Origin: Xylocopa sonorina
Lineage: Eukaryota > Arthropoda > Insecta > Hymenoptera > Apidae
Assembly: GCF_050948175.1 (NCBI RefSeq)
Contig: NW_027490092.1
Location: 3,906,001-3,970,000, forward strand
Length of the DNA: 64,000 bases
Reading direction: 5' to 3'
In this document: one piece after another, positions 13,692-27,000 of the stretch
Layout: every line of letters begins with the position of its first letter
Position numbering within the stretch: position 1 is the first letter of the stretch
Notes under the pieces: generated by a model
What the model was told of the DNA's origin: nothing
The model's input: the letters and a program-made list of their open reading frames with translations, nothing else
Databases searched by the model: none
Program-made: the position numbers and the translations under genes

Positions 13692-16600
13692 TTTCAAATG
13701 CTTCTTAAAACGCGATATCGCATCTCATATCTATGTTTCAAGATAAGATATAATATTCATTGCGGAGTGTTATGCATTCCTCGTCTACACTTCAAATGAA
13801 TGTAAATGCGACACTTCCTTGCAAGGAAATAGCGTTTGCAGATGTCTGCGTATCGTAGCAGTAGAATTCTAATGCTTCTTAAAACGCGATATTGCATCTC
13901 ATATCTATGTTTCATGATAAGATATAATATTCATTGCGAAGTGTTATGCATTCCTCGTCTACGATTCAAATGAATGTAAATGCGACACTTCCTTGCAAGG
14001 AAATAGCGTTTGCAGATGTCTACGTATCGAAGCAATAGAGTTCAAATGCTTCTTAAAACGAGATATTGCATCTCATATCTATGTTTCATGATAAGATATA
14101 ATATTCATTGCGAAGTGTTATGCATTCCTCGTCTACGATTCAAATGAAAGTAAATGCGACACTTCGTTGCAAGGAAATAGCGATTGCAGATGTCTACGTA
14201 TCGTAGCAGTAGAGTTCTTATGGTTCTTAAAACGCGATGTCGCATCTCATTTCGATGTTTCACGGTAAGATATAATATGATTTGCGGAGTGTTATGTGTT
14301 CCTCGTCTACACTTCAAATGAATGTAAATGCGACACTTCCTTGCAAGGAAATAGCGTTTGCAGATGTCTACGTATCGTAACAGTAGAGTTCTTATGATTC
14401 TTAAAACGCGATATCGCATCTTATTTCAATGTTTCATGGTAAAATATAATATGATTTGCGAAGTGTCATGTATTCCTCGTCTACACTTCAAATGAATGTA
14501 AATGTGACACTTCCTTCCAAGGAAATAGCGTTTCCAGATGTCTACGTATCGTAGCAATAGAGTTCTTATAATTCTTAAAACGCGATTTCGCATCTCATTT
14601 CTATGTTTCATGGTAAGATATAATATGATTTGCGAAGTGTTATGTATTCCTCGTCTACACTTCAAATGAATGTGAGTGCGACACTTCCTTGCAAGGAAAT
14701 AGCGTTTGCAGATGTCTACGTATCGAAGAAATAGAGTTCAAATGCTTCTTAAAACGCGATATCGCATCTCATTTCTATGTTTCATGGTAAGATATAATAT
14801 GATTTGCGAAGTATCATGTATTCCTCGTCTACACTTCAAATGAATGTAAATGCGACACTTCCATGCAAGGAAATAGCGTTTGCAGATGTCTACGTATCGA
14901 AGCAATAGAGTTCAAATGCTTCTTAAAACGCGATATCGCACCTCATTTCTATGTTTCATGGTAAGATATAATATGATTTGCGAAGTGTCATGTATTCCTC
15001 GTCTACACTTCAAATGAATGTAAATGCGACACTTCCTTACAAGGAAATAGCGTTTGCAGATGTCTACGTATCGAAGCAATAGAGTTCAAATGCTTCTTAA
15101 AACGAGATATTGCATCTCATATCTATGTTTCATGATAAGATATAATATGATTTGCGAAGTGTTATGTATTCCTCGTCTACACTTCAAATGAATGTAAATG
15201 CGACACTTCCTTGCAAGGAAATAGCGTTTGCGGATGTCTACGTATCGTAGCAATAGAGTTCATATGATTCTTAAAACGCGATATCGCATCTCATTTCTAT
15301 GTTTCATGGTAAGATATAATATGATTTGCGAAGTGTTATGTATTCCTCGTCTACACTTCAAATGAATGTAAATGCAACACTTCTTTGCAAGGAAATAGCG
15401 TTTGCAGATGTCTACGTATCGAAGCATTAGATTTCAAATGCTTCTTAAAACGAGATATTGCATCTCATATCTATGTTTCATGATAAGATATAATATGATT
15501 TGCGATGTGCCATGTATTCCTCGTCCACGCTTCAAATGAAGGTAAATGCGACACTTCCTTGCAAGGAAATAGCGTTTGCAGATGTCTACGTAACGTAACA
15601 ACAGAGTTCATATGATTCTTAAAACGCGATATCGCATCTCATATCTATGTTTCAAGATAAGATATAATATTCATTGCGGAGTGTTATGCATTCCTCGTCT
15701 ACACTTCAAATGAATGTAAATGCGACACTTCCTTGCAAGGAAATAGCGTTTGCAGATGTCTACGTATCGAAGCAATAGAGTTCAAATGCTTCTTAAAACG
15801 AGATATTGCATCTCATATCTATGTGTCATGATAAGATATAATATTCATTGCGAAGTGTTATGCATTCCTCGTCTACGATTCAAAGGAATGTAAATGCGAC
15901 ACTTCCTTCCAAGGTAATAGCGTTTGCAGTTGTCTACGTATCGAAGCAATAGAGTTCAAATGCTTCATAAAACGAGATATTGCATCTCATATCTATGTTT
16001 CATGATAAGATATAATATTCATTGCGAAGTGTTATGCATTCCTCGTCTACGATTCAAATGAACGTAAATGCGACACTTCCTTCCAAGGAAATAGCGTTTG
16101 CAGATGTCTACGTATCGTAACAATAGAGTTCTTATGATTCTTGAAAAGCGATATCGCATCTCATTTCAATGTTTCATGGTAAGATATAATATGATTTGCA
16201 AGGTGTTATGTATTCCTCGTCTACACTTCAAATGAATGTGAGTGCGACACTTCCTTGCAAGGAAATACCGTTTGCAGATGTCTACGTATCGAAGCAATAG
16301 AGTTCAAATGCTTCTTAAAACGCGATATCGCACCTCATTTCTATGTTTCATTGTAAGATATAATATGATTTGCGAAGTATCATGTATTCCTCGTCTACAC
16401 TTCAAATGAATGAAAATGCGACACTTCCTTGCAAGGAAATAGCGTTTGCAGATGTCTACGTATCGAAGCAATAGAGTTCAAATGCTTCTTAAAACGAGAT
16501 ATTGCATCTCATATCTATGTGTCATTATAAGATATAATATTCATTGCGAAGTGTTATGCATTCCTCGTCTACGATTCAAATGAACGTAAATGCGACACTT

Positions 16601-17130
16601 CCCTGCAAGGAAATGGCGTTTGCAGATGTCTACGTATCGTAGCAATAGAGTTCTTATGATTCGTAAAACGCGATATCGCATCTCATTTCTACGTTTCATG
16701 GTAAGATATAATATGATTTGCGAAGTGTCATGTATTCCTCGTCTACACTTCAAACGAATGTAAATGCGACACTTCCCTGCAAGGAAATAGCGTTTGCAGA
16801 TGTCTACGTATCGTAGCAATTGAGTTCTGATGATTCTTACAACGCGATATCGGATCTCATTTCTATGTTTCATGGTAAGATATAATATGATTTGCGAAGT
16901 ATCATGTATTCCTCGTCTACACTTCAAATGAATGTAAATGCGACACTTCCTTGCAAGGAAATAGCGTTTGCAGATGTCTACGTATCGAAGCAATAGAGTT
17001 CAAATGCTTCTTAAAACGAGATATTGCATCTCATATCTATGTGTCATTATAAGATATAATATTCATTGCGAAGTGTTATGCATTCCTCGTCTACGATTCA
17101 AATGAACGTAAATGCGACACTTCCTTGCAA

Positions 17131-17150
17131 GGAAATAGCAGCGTTTGCAG
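17131..17150. other. 3-bp insertion in a monomer
   Basis: The usual GGAAATAGCG reads GGAAATAGCAGCG here, a 3-bp duplication. It is one of very few length changes in the array and makes a useful private marker for this copy. Confidence 0.85.
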
Positions 17151-20100
17151 ATGTCTACGTATCGTAGCAATAGAGTTCTTATGATTCTTAAAACGCGATA
17201 TCGCATCTCATTTCTACGTTTCATGGTAAGATATAATATGATTTGCGAAGTGTCACGTATTCCTCGTCTACACTTCAAATGAATGTAAATGCGACACTTC
17301 CTTACAAGGAAATAGCGTTTGCAGATGTCTACGTATCGAAGCAATAGAGTTCAAATGCTTCTTAAAACGAGATATTGCATCTCATATCTATGTTTCATGA
17401 TAAGATATAATATGATTTGCGAAGTGTTATGTATTCCTCGTCTACACTTCAAATGAATGTAAATGCGACACTTCCTTGCAAGGAAATAGCGTTTGCAGAT
17501 GTCTACGTATCGTAGCAATAGAGTTCATATGATTCTTAAAACGCGATATCGCATCTCATTTCTATGTTTCATGGTAAGATATAATATGATTTGCGAAGTG
17601 TTATGTATTCCTCGTCTACACTTCAAATGAATGTAAATGCAACACTTCTTTGCAAGGAAACAGCGTTTGCAGATGTCTACGTATCGAAGCATTAGATTTC
17701 AAATGCTTCTTAAAACGAGATATTGCATCTCATATCTATGTTTCATGATAAGATATAATATGATTTGCGATGTGCCATGTATTCCTCGTCCACGCTTCAA
17801 ATGAAGGTAAATGCGACACTTCCTTGCAAGGAAATAGCGTTTGCAGATGTCTACGTATCGTAACAACAGAGTTCATATGATTCTTAAAACGCGATATCGC
17901 ATCTCATATCTATGTTTCAAGATAAGATATAATATTCATTGCGGAGTGTTATGCATTCCTCGTCTACACTTCAAATGAATGTAAATGCGACACTTCCTTG
18001 CAAGGAAATAGCGTTTGCAGATGTCTACGTATCGTAGCAGTAGAGTTCTTATGGTTCTTAAAACGCGATGTCGCACCTCATTTCGATGTTTCACGGTAAG
18101 ATATAATATGATTTGCGGAGTGTTATGTGTTCCTCGCCTACACTTCAAATGAATGCAAACGCGACACTTCCTCGCTAGGAAATAGCGTTTGCAGATGTCA
18201 ACGTATCGTAGAAGTAGAGTTCTAATGCTTCTTAAAACGCGATATCGCATCCCATTTCTATGTTTCATGGTAAGATATAATATGATTTGCGAAGTGTTAT
18301 GTATTCCTCGTCTACACATCAAATGAATGTAAATGCGACACTTCCTTGCAAGGAAATAGCGTTTGCAGATGTCTACGTATCGTAGCAATGGATTTCTGAT
18401 GCTTCTTAAAACGCGATATCGCATCTCATTTCTATGTTTCATCGTAAGATATAATATGATTTGCGAAGTGTCATGTATTCCTCGTCCACGCTTCAAATGA
18501 ATGTAAATGCGACACTTCCTTGCAACGAAATAGCGTTTGCAGATGTCTGCGTATCGTAGCAGTAGAATTCTAATGCTTCTTAAAACGAGATATTGCATCT
18601 CATATCTATGTTTCATGATAAGATATAATATTCATTGCGAAGTGTTATGCATTCCTCGTCTACGATTCAAATGAACGTAAATGCGACACTTCCTTCCAAG
18701 GAAATAGCGTTTGCAGATGTCTACGTATCGTAAAAATAGAGTTCTTATGATTCTTAAAAAGCGATATCGCATCTCATTTCAATGTTTCATGGTAAGATAT
18801 AATATGATTTGCGAAGTGTTATGTATTCCTCGTCTACACTTCAAATGAATGTGAGTGCGACACTTCCTTGCAAGGAAATAGCGTTTGCCGATGCCTACGT
18901 ATCGAAGCAATAGAGTTCAAATGCTTCTTAAAACGCGATATCGCATCTCATTTCTATGTTTCATGGTAAGACATAATATGATTTGCGAAGTATCATGTAT
19001 TCCTCGTCTACACTTCAAATGAATGTAAATGCGACACTTCCTTGCAACGAAATAGCGTTTGCAGATGTCTGCGTATCGTAGCAGTAGAATTCTAATGCTT
19101 CTTAAAACGAGATATTGCATCTCATATCTATGTGTCATGATAAGATATAATATTCATTGCGAAGTGTTATGCATTCCTCGTCTACGATTCAAATGAATGT
19201 AAATGCGACACTTCCTTCCAAGGTAATAGCGTTTGCAGATGTCTACGTATCGAAGCAATAGAGTTCAAATGCTTCATAAAACGAGATACTGCATCTCATA
19301 TCTATGTTTCATGATAAGATATAATATTCATTGCGAAGTGTTATGCATTCCTCGTCTACGATTCAAATGAACGTAAATGCGACACTTCCTTCCAAGGAAA
19401 TAGCGTTTGCAGATGTCTACGTATCGTAAAAGTAGAGTTCTTATGATTCTTAAAAAGCGATATCGCATCTCATTTCAATGTTTCATGGTAAGATATAATA
19501 TGATTTGCGAAGTGTTATGTATTCCTCGTCTACACTTCAAATGAATGTGAGTGCGACACTTCCTTGCAAGGAAATAGCGTTTGCAGATGTCTACGTATCG
19601 AAGCAATAGGGTTCAAATGCTTCTTAAAACGCGATATCGCATCTCATTTCTATGTTTCATGGTAAGATATAATATGATTTGCGAAGTATCATGTATTCCT
19701 CGTCTACACTTCAAATGAATGTAAATGCGACACTTCCTTGCAAGGAAATAGCGTTTGCAGATGTCTACGTATCGAAGCAATAGATTTCAAATGCTTCTTG
19801 AAACGAGATATTGCATCTCATATCTATGTGTCATGATAAGATATAATATTCATTGCGAAGTGTTATGCATTCCTCGTCTACGATTCAAAGGAATGTAAAT
19901 GCGACACTTCCTTCCAAGGTAATAGCGTTTGCAGTTGTCTACGTATCGAAGCAATAGAGTTCAAATGCTTCATAAAACGAGATATTGCATCTCATATCTA
20001 TGTTTCATGATAAGATATAATATTCATTGCGAAGTGTTATGCATTCCTCGTCTACGATTCAAATGAACGTAAATGCGACACTTCCTTGCAAGGAAATAGC

Positions 20101-20820
20101 GTTTGCAGATGTCTACGTATCGTAACAATAGAGTTCTTATGATTCTTGAAAAGCGATATCGCATCTCATTTCAATGTTTCATGGTAAGATATAATATGAT
20201 TTGCGAAGTGTTATGTATTCCTCGTCTACACTTCAAATGAATGTGAGTGCGACACTTCCTTGCAAGGAAATAGCGTTAGCAGATGTCTACGTATCGAAGC
20301 AATAGAGTTCAAATGCTTCTTAAAACGCGATATCGCACCTCATTTCTATGTTTCATGGTAAGATATAATATGATTTGCGAGGTATCATGTATTCCTCGTC
20401 TACACTTCAAATGAATGTAAATGCGACACTTCCTTGCAAGGAAATAGCGTTTGCAGATGTCTACGTATCGAAGCAATAGAGTTCAAATGCTTCTTAAAAC
20501 GAGATATTGCATCTCATATTTATGTGTCATTATAAGATATAATATTCATTGCGAAGTGTTATGCATTCCTCGTCTACGATTCAAATGAACGTAAATGCGA
20601 CACTTCCTTGCAAGGAAATAGCGTTTGCAGATGTCTACGTATCGTAGCAATAGAGTTCTTATGATTCGTAAAACGCGATATCGCATCTCATTTCTACGTT
20701 TCATGGTAAGATATAATATGATTTGCGAAGTGTCATGTATTCCTCGTCTACACTTCAAACGAATGTAAATGCGACACTTCCCTGCAAGGAAATAGCGTTT
20801 GCAGATGTCTACGTATCGTA

Positions 20821-21080
20821 GCAATTGAGTTCTTATGATTCTTACAACGCGATGTCGGATCTCATTTCTATGTTTCATGGTAAGATATAATATGAATTGC
20901 TAAGTGTTATGTATTCCTCGTCTACACTTCAAATGAATGTAAATGCGACACTTCCCTGCAAGGAAATAGCGTTTGCAGATGTCTACGTATCGTAGAAATT
21001 GAGTTCTTATGATTCTTACAACGCGATGTCGTATCTCATTTCTATGTTTCATGGTAAGATATAATATGAATTGCTAAGTG
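20821..21080. repeat. Local single-monomer tandem duplication
   Basis: Two neighbouring monomers share an otherwise rare combination: TTACAACGCGATGTCG, TATGAATTGCTAAGTG and CCCTGCAAGG. The GAATTGCTAAG motif occurs at about 20893 and again 174 bp later. It looks like a recent one-monomer duplication. Confidence 0.7.
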
Positions 21081-24000
21081 TTATGTATTCCTCGTCTACA
21101 CTTCAAATGAATGTAAATGCGACACTTCCTTGCAAGGAAATAGCGATTGCAGGTGTCTACGTATCGTAGCAATAGAGTTCTAATGCTTCTTAAAACGCGA
21201 TATCGCATCTCATTTCTATGTTTCATGGTAAGATATAATATGATTTGCGAAGTGTCATGTATTCCTCGTCTACACTTCAAATGAATGTAAATGCGACACT
21301 TCTTTGCAAGGAAATAGCGATTGCAGATGTCTACGTATCGTAGCAGTAGAGTCCTTATGGTTCTTAAAACGCGATATCGCATCTCATTTCTATGTTTCAT
21401 GGTAAGATATAATATGATTTGCGGAGTGTTATGTGTTCCTCGTCTACACTTCAAATGAATGCAAACGCGACACTTCCTCGCTAGGAAATAGCGTTTGCAG
21501 ATGTCTACGTATCGTAGCAGTAGAGTTCTAATGCTTCTTAAAACGCGATATCGCATCCCATTTCTATGTTTCATGGTAAGATATAATATGATTTGCGATG
21601 TGTTATGTATTCCTCCTCTACACATCAAATGAATGTAAATGCGACACTTCCTTGCAAGGAAATAGCGTTTGCAGATGTCTACGTATCGTAGCAATGGATT
21701 TCTGATGCTTCTTAAAACGCGATATGGCATCTCATTTCTATGTTTCATGGTAAGATATAATATGATTTGCGAAGTGTCATGTATCCTCGTCCACGCTTCA
21801 AATGAATGTAAATGCGACACTTCCTTGCAAGGAAATAGCGTTTGCAGATGTCTGCGTATCGTAGCAGTAGAATTCTAATGCTTCTTAAAACGCGATAACG
21901 CACCTCATTTCTATGTTTCATGGTAAGATATAATATGATTTGCGAAGTGTTATGCATTCCTCGTCTACGATTCAAATGAACGTAAATGCGACACTTCCTT
22001 GCAAGGAAATAGCGTTTGCAGATGTCTACGTATCGTAGCAATAGAGTTCTTATGATGCTTAAAACGCGATATCGCACCTCATTTCTACGTTTCATGGTAA
22101 GATATAATATGATTTGCGAAGTGTCATGTATTCCTCGTCTACACTTCAAATGAATGTAAATGCGACACTTCCCTGCAAGGAAATAGCGTTTGCAGATGTC
22201 TACGTATCGTAGCAATTGAGTTCTTATGATTCTTACAACGCGATATCGGATCTCATTTCTATGTTTCATGGTAAGATATAATATGATTTGCGAAGTGTTA
22301 TGTATTCCTCGTCTACACTTCAAATGAATGTAAATGCGACACTTCCTTGCAAGGAAATAGCGTTTGCAGATGTCTACGTATCGTAGCAATAGAGTTCATA
22401 TGATTCTTAAAACGCGATATCGCATCTCATTTCTATGTTTCATGATAAGATATAATATTCATTGCGAAGTGTTATGCATTCCTCGTCTACGATTCAAATG
22501 AATGTAAATGCGACACTTCCTTGCAAGGAAATAGCGTTTGCAGATGTCTACGTATCGAAGCAATAGAGTTCAAGTGCTTCTTAAAACGAGATATTGCATC
22601 TCATATCTATGTTTCATGATAAGATATAATATTCATTGCGAAGTGTTATGCATTCCTCGTCTACGATTCAAATGAACGTAAATGCGACACTTCCTTGCAA
22701 GGAAATAGCGTTTGGAGATGTCTACGTATCGTAACAATAGAGTTCATATGATTCTTAAAACGCGATATCGCATCTCATATCTATGTTTCAAGATAAGATA
22801 TAATATTCATTGCGAAGTGTTATGCATTCCTCGTCTACGATTGAAATGAAAGTAAATGCGACACTTCGTTGCAAGGAAATAGCGATTGCAGGTGTCTACG
22901 TATCGTAGCAATAGAGTTCTAATGCTTCTTAAAACGCGATATCGCATCTCATTTCTATGATCCATGGTAAGATATAATATGATTTGCGGAGTGTTATGTG
23001 TTCCTCGTCTACACTTCAAATGAATGCAAACGCGACACTTCCTCGCTAGGATATAGCGTTTGCAGATGTCTACGTATCGTAGCAGTAGAGTTCGCATGCT
23101 TCTTAAAACGCGATATCGCATCCCATTTCTATGTTTCATGGTAAGATATAATATGATTTGCGAAGTGTTATGTATTCCTCGTCTACACAACAAATGAATG
23201 TAAATGCGACACTTCCTTGCAAGGAAATAGCGTTTGCAGATGTCTACGTATCGTAGCAATGGATTTCTGATGCTTCTTAAAACGCGATATCGCATCTCAT
23301 TTCTATGTTTCATGGTAAGATATAATATGCTTTGCGAAGTGTCATGTATTCCTCGTCCACGCTTCAAATGAATGTAAATGCGACACTTCCTTGCAACGAA
23401 ATAGCGTTTGCAGATGTCTGCGTATCGTAGCAGTAGAATTCTAGTGCTTCTTAAAACGCGATATTGCATCTCATATCTATGTTTCATGATAAGATATAAT
23501 ATTCATTGCGAAGTGTTATGCATTCCTCGTCTACGATTTAAATGAATGTAAATGCGACACTTCCTTGCAAGGAAATAGCGTTTGCAGATGTCTACGTATC
23601 GAAGCAATAGAGTTCAAATGCTTCATAAAACGAGATATTGCATCTCATATCTATGTTTCATGATAAGATATAATATGATTTGCGAAGTGTTATGCATTCC
23701 TCGTCTACGATTCAAATGAACGTAAATGCGACACTTCCTTGCAAGGAAATAGCGTTTGCAGATGTCTACGTATGGTAGCAATAGAGTTCTTATGATGCTT
23801 AAAACGCGATATCGCATCTCATTTCTACGTCTCATGGTAAGATATAATATGATTTGCGAAGTGTCATGTATTCCTCGTCTACACTTCAAATGAATGTAAA
23901 TGCGACACTTCCCTGCAAGGAAATAGCGTTTGCAGATGTCTACGTATCGTAGCAATTGAGTTCTTATGATTCTTACAACGCGATATCGGATCTCATTTCT

Positions 24001-27000
24001 ATGTTTCATGGTAAGATATAATATGACTTGCGAAGTGTTATGTATTCCTCGTCTACACTTCAAATGAATGTAAATGCGACACTTCCTTGCAAGGAAATAG
24101 CGTTTGCAGGTGTCTACGTATCGTAGCAATAGAGTTCATATGATTCTTAAAACGCGATATCGCATCTCATATCTATGTTTCATGATAAGATATAATATTC
24201 ATTGCGAAGTGTTATGCATTCCTCGTCTACGATTCAAATGAACGTAAATGCGACACTTCCTTGCAAGGAAATAGCGTTTGCAGATGTCTACGTATCGTAA
24301 AAATAGAGTTCTTATGATTCTTAAAAAGCGATATCGCATCTCATTTCAATGTTTCATGGTAAGATATAATATGATTTGCGAAGTGTTATGTATTCCTCGT
24401 CTACACTTCAAATGAATGTGAGTGCGACACTTCCTTGCAAGGATATAGCGTTTGCAGATGTCTACGTATCGAAGCAATAGAGTTCAAATGCTTCTTAAAA
24501 CGCGATATCGCATCTCATTTCTATGTTTCATGGTAAGATATAATATGATTTGCGAAGTGATATGTATTCCTCGTCTACACTTCAAATGAATGTAAATGCG
24601 ACTCTTCCTTGCAAGGAAATAGCGTTTGCAGATGTCTACGTATCGAAGCAATAGAGTTCAAATGCTTCTTAAAACGAGATATTGCATCTCATATCTATGT
24701 GTCATGATAAGATGTAATATTCATTGCGAAGTGTTATGCATTCCTCGTCTACGATTCAAAGGAATGTAAATGCGACACTTCCTTCCAAGGTAATAGCGTT
24801 TGCAGTTGTCTACGTATCGAAGCAATAGAGTTCAAATGCTTCATAAAACGAGATATTGCATCTCATATCTATGTTTCATGATAAGATATAATATTCATTG
24901 CGAAGTGTTATGCATTCCTCGTCTACGATTCAAATGAACGTAAATGCGACACTTCCTTGCAAGGAAATAGCGTTTGCAGATGTCTACGTATCGTAACAAT
25001 AGAGTTCTTATGATTCTTGAAAAGCGATATCGGATCTCATTTCTATGTTTCATGATAAGATATAATATGATTTGCAAAGTGTTATGTATTCCTCGTCTAC
25101 ACTTCAAATGAATGTAAATGCGACACTTCCTTGCAAGGAAATAGCGTTTGCAGATGTCTACGTATCGTAGCAATAGAGTTCATATGATTCTTAAAACGCG
25201 ATATCGCATCTCATTTCTATGTTTCATGATAAGATATAATATTCATTGCGAAGTGTTATGCATTCCTCGTCTACGATTCAAATGAATGTAAATGCGACAC
25301 TTCCTTGCAAGGAAATAGCGTTTGCAGATGTCTACGTATCGAAGCAATAGAGTTCAAATGCTTCTTAAATCGAGATATTGCATCTCATATCTATGTTTCA
25401 TGATAAGATATAATATTCATTGCGAAGTGTTATGCATTCCTCGTCTACGATTCAAATGAACGTAAATGCGACACTTCCCTGCAAGGAAATAGCGTTTGCA
25501 GATGTCTACGTATCGTAGCAATAGAGTTCTTATGATTCTTAAAACGCGATATCGCATCTCATTTCTACGTTTCATGGTAAGATATAATATGATTTGCGAA
25601 GTGTCATGTATTCCTCGTTTACACTTCAAATGAATGTAAACGCGACACTTCCCTGCAAGGAAATAGCGTTTGCAGATGTCTACGTATCGTAGCAATTGAT
25701 TTCTTATGATTCTTACAACGCGATATCGGATCTCATTTCTATGTTTCATGGTAAGATATAATATGATTTGCGAAGTGTTATGTATTCCTCGTCTACACTT
25801 CAAATGAATGTAAATGCGACACTTCCTTGCAAGGAAATAGCGTTTGCAGATGTCTACGTATCGTAGCAATAGAGTTCATATGATTCTTAAAACGCGATAT
25901 CGCATCTCATTTCTATGTTTCATGATAAGATATAATATTCATTGCGAAGTGTTATGCATTCCTCGTCTACGATTCAAATGAATGTAAATGCGACACTTCC
26001 TTGCAAGGAAATAGCATTTGCAGATGTCTATGTATCGAAGCAATAGAGTTCAAATGCTTCTTAAAACGAGATATTGCATCTCATATCTATGTTTCATGAT
26101 AAGATATAATATTCATTGCGAAGTGTTATGCATTCCTCGTCTACGATTCAAATGAACGTAAATGCGACACTTCCTTGCAAGGAAATAGCGTTTGGAGATG
26201 TCTACGTATCGTAACAATAGAGTTCATATGATTCTTAAAACGCGATATCGCATCTCATATCTATGTTTCAAGATATGATATAATATTCATTGCGAAGTGT
26301 TATGCATTCCTCGTCTACGATTGAAATGAAAGTAAATGCAACACTTCGTTGCAAGGAAATAGCGATTGCAGGTGTCTACGTATCGTAGCAATAGAGTTCT
26401 AATGCTTCTTAAAACGCGATATCGCATCTCATTTCTATGTTTCATGGTAAGATATAATATGATTTGCGGAGTGTTATGTGTTCCTCGTCTACACTTCAAA
26501 TGAATGCAAACGCGACACTTCCTCGCTAGGAAATAGCGTTTGCAGATGTCTACGTATCGTAGCAGTAGAGTTCTCATGCTTCTTAAAACGCGATATCGCA
26601 TCCCATTTCTATGTTTCATGGTAAGATATAATATGATTTGGGAAGTGTTATGTATTCCTCGTCTACACAACAAATGATTGTAAATGCGACACTTCCTTGC
26701 AAGGAAATAGCGTTTGCAGATGTCTACGTATCGTAGCAATGGATTTCTGATGCTTCTTAAAACGCGATATCGCATCTCATTTCTATGTTTCATGGTAAGA
26801 TATAATATGATTTGCGAAGTGTCATGTATTCCTCGTCCACGCTTCAAATGAATGTAAATGCGACACTTCCTTGCAACGAAATAGCGTTTGCAGATGTCTG
26901 CGTATCGTAGCAGTAGAATTCTAATGCTTCTTAAAACGCGATATTGCATCTCATATCTATGTTTCATGATAAGATATAATATTCATTGCGAAGTGTTATG

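Larger units (their letters stand above)
13692..22240. repeat. Rearranged derivatives of the 41-monomer HOR
   Basis: From 13692 the sequence follows unit position 300 onward (offset 13,392). It then loses 2 monomers near 14988 (offset becomes 13,044) and 7 monomers near 15769 (offset 11,826). A second derivative starts near 17041 (offset about 15,306, then 15,309 after a 3-bp insertion near 17138) and drops one monomer near 18617. Point differences from copies 1 and 2 appear, for example at 14443, 14570 and 14729. All jumps are whole-monomer, as unequal exchange between in-register repeats predicts. The right boundary is approximate. Confidence 0.75.
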
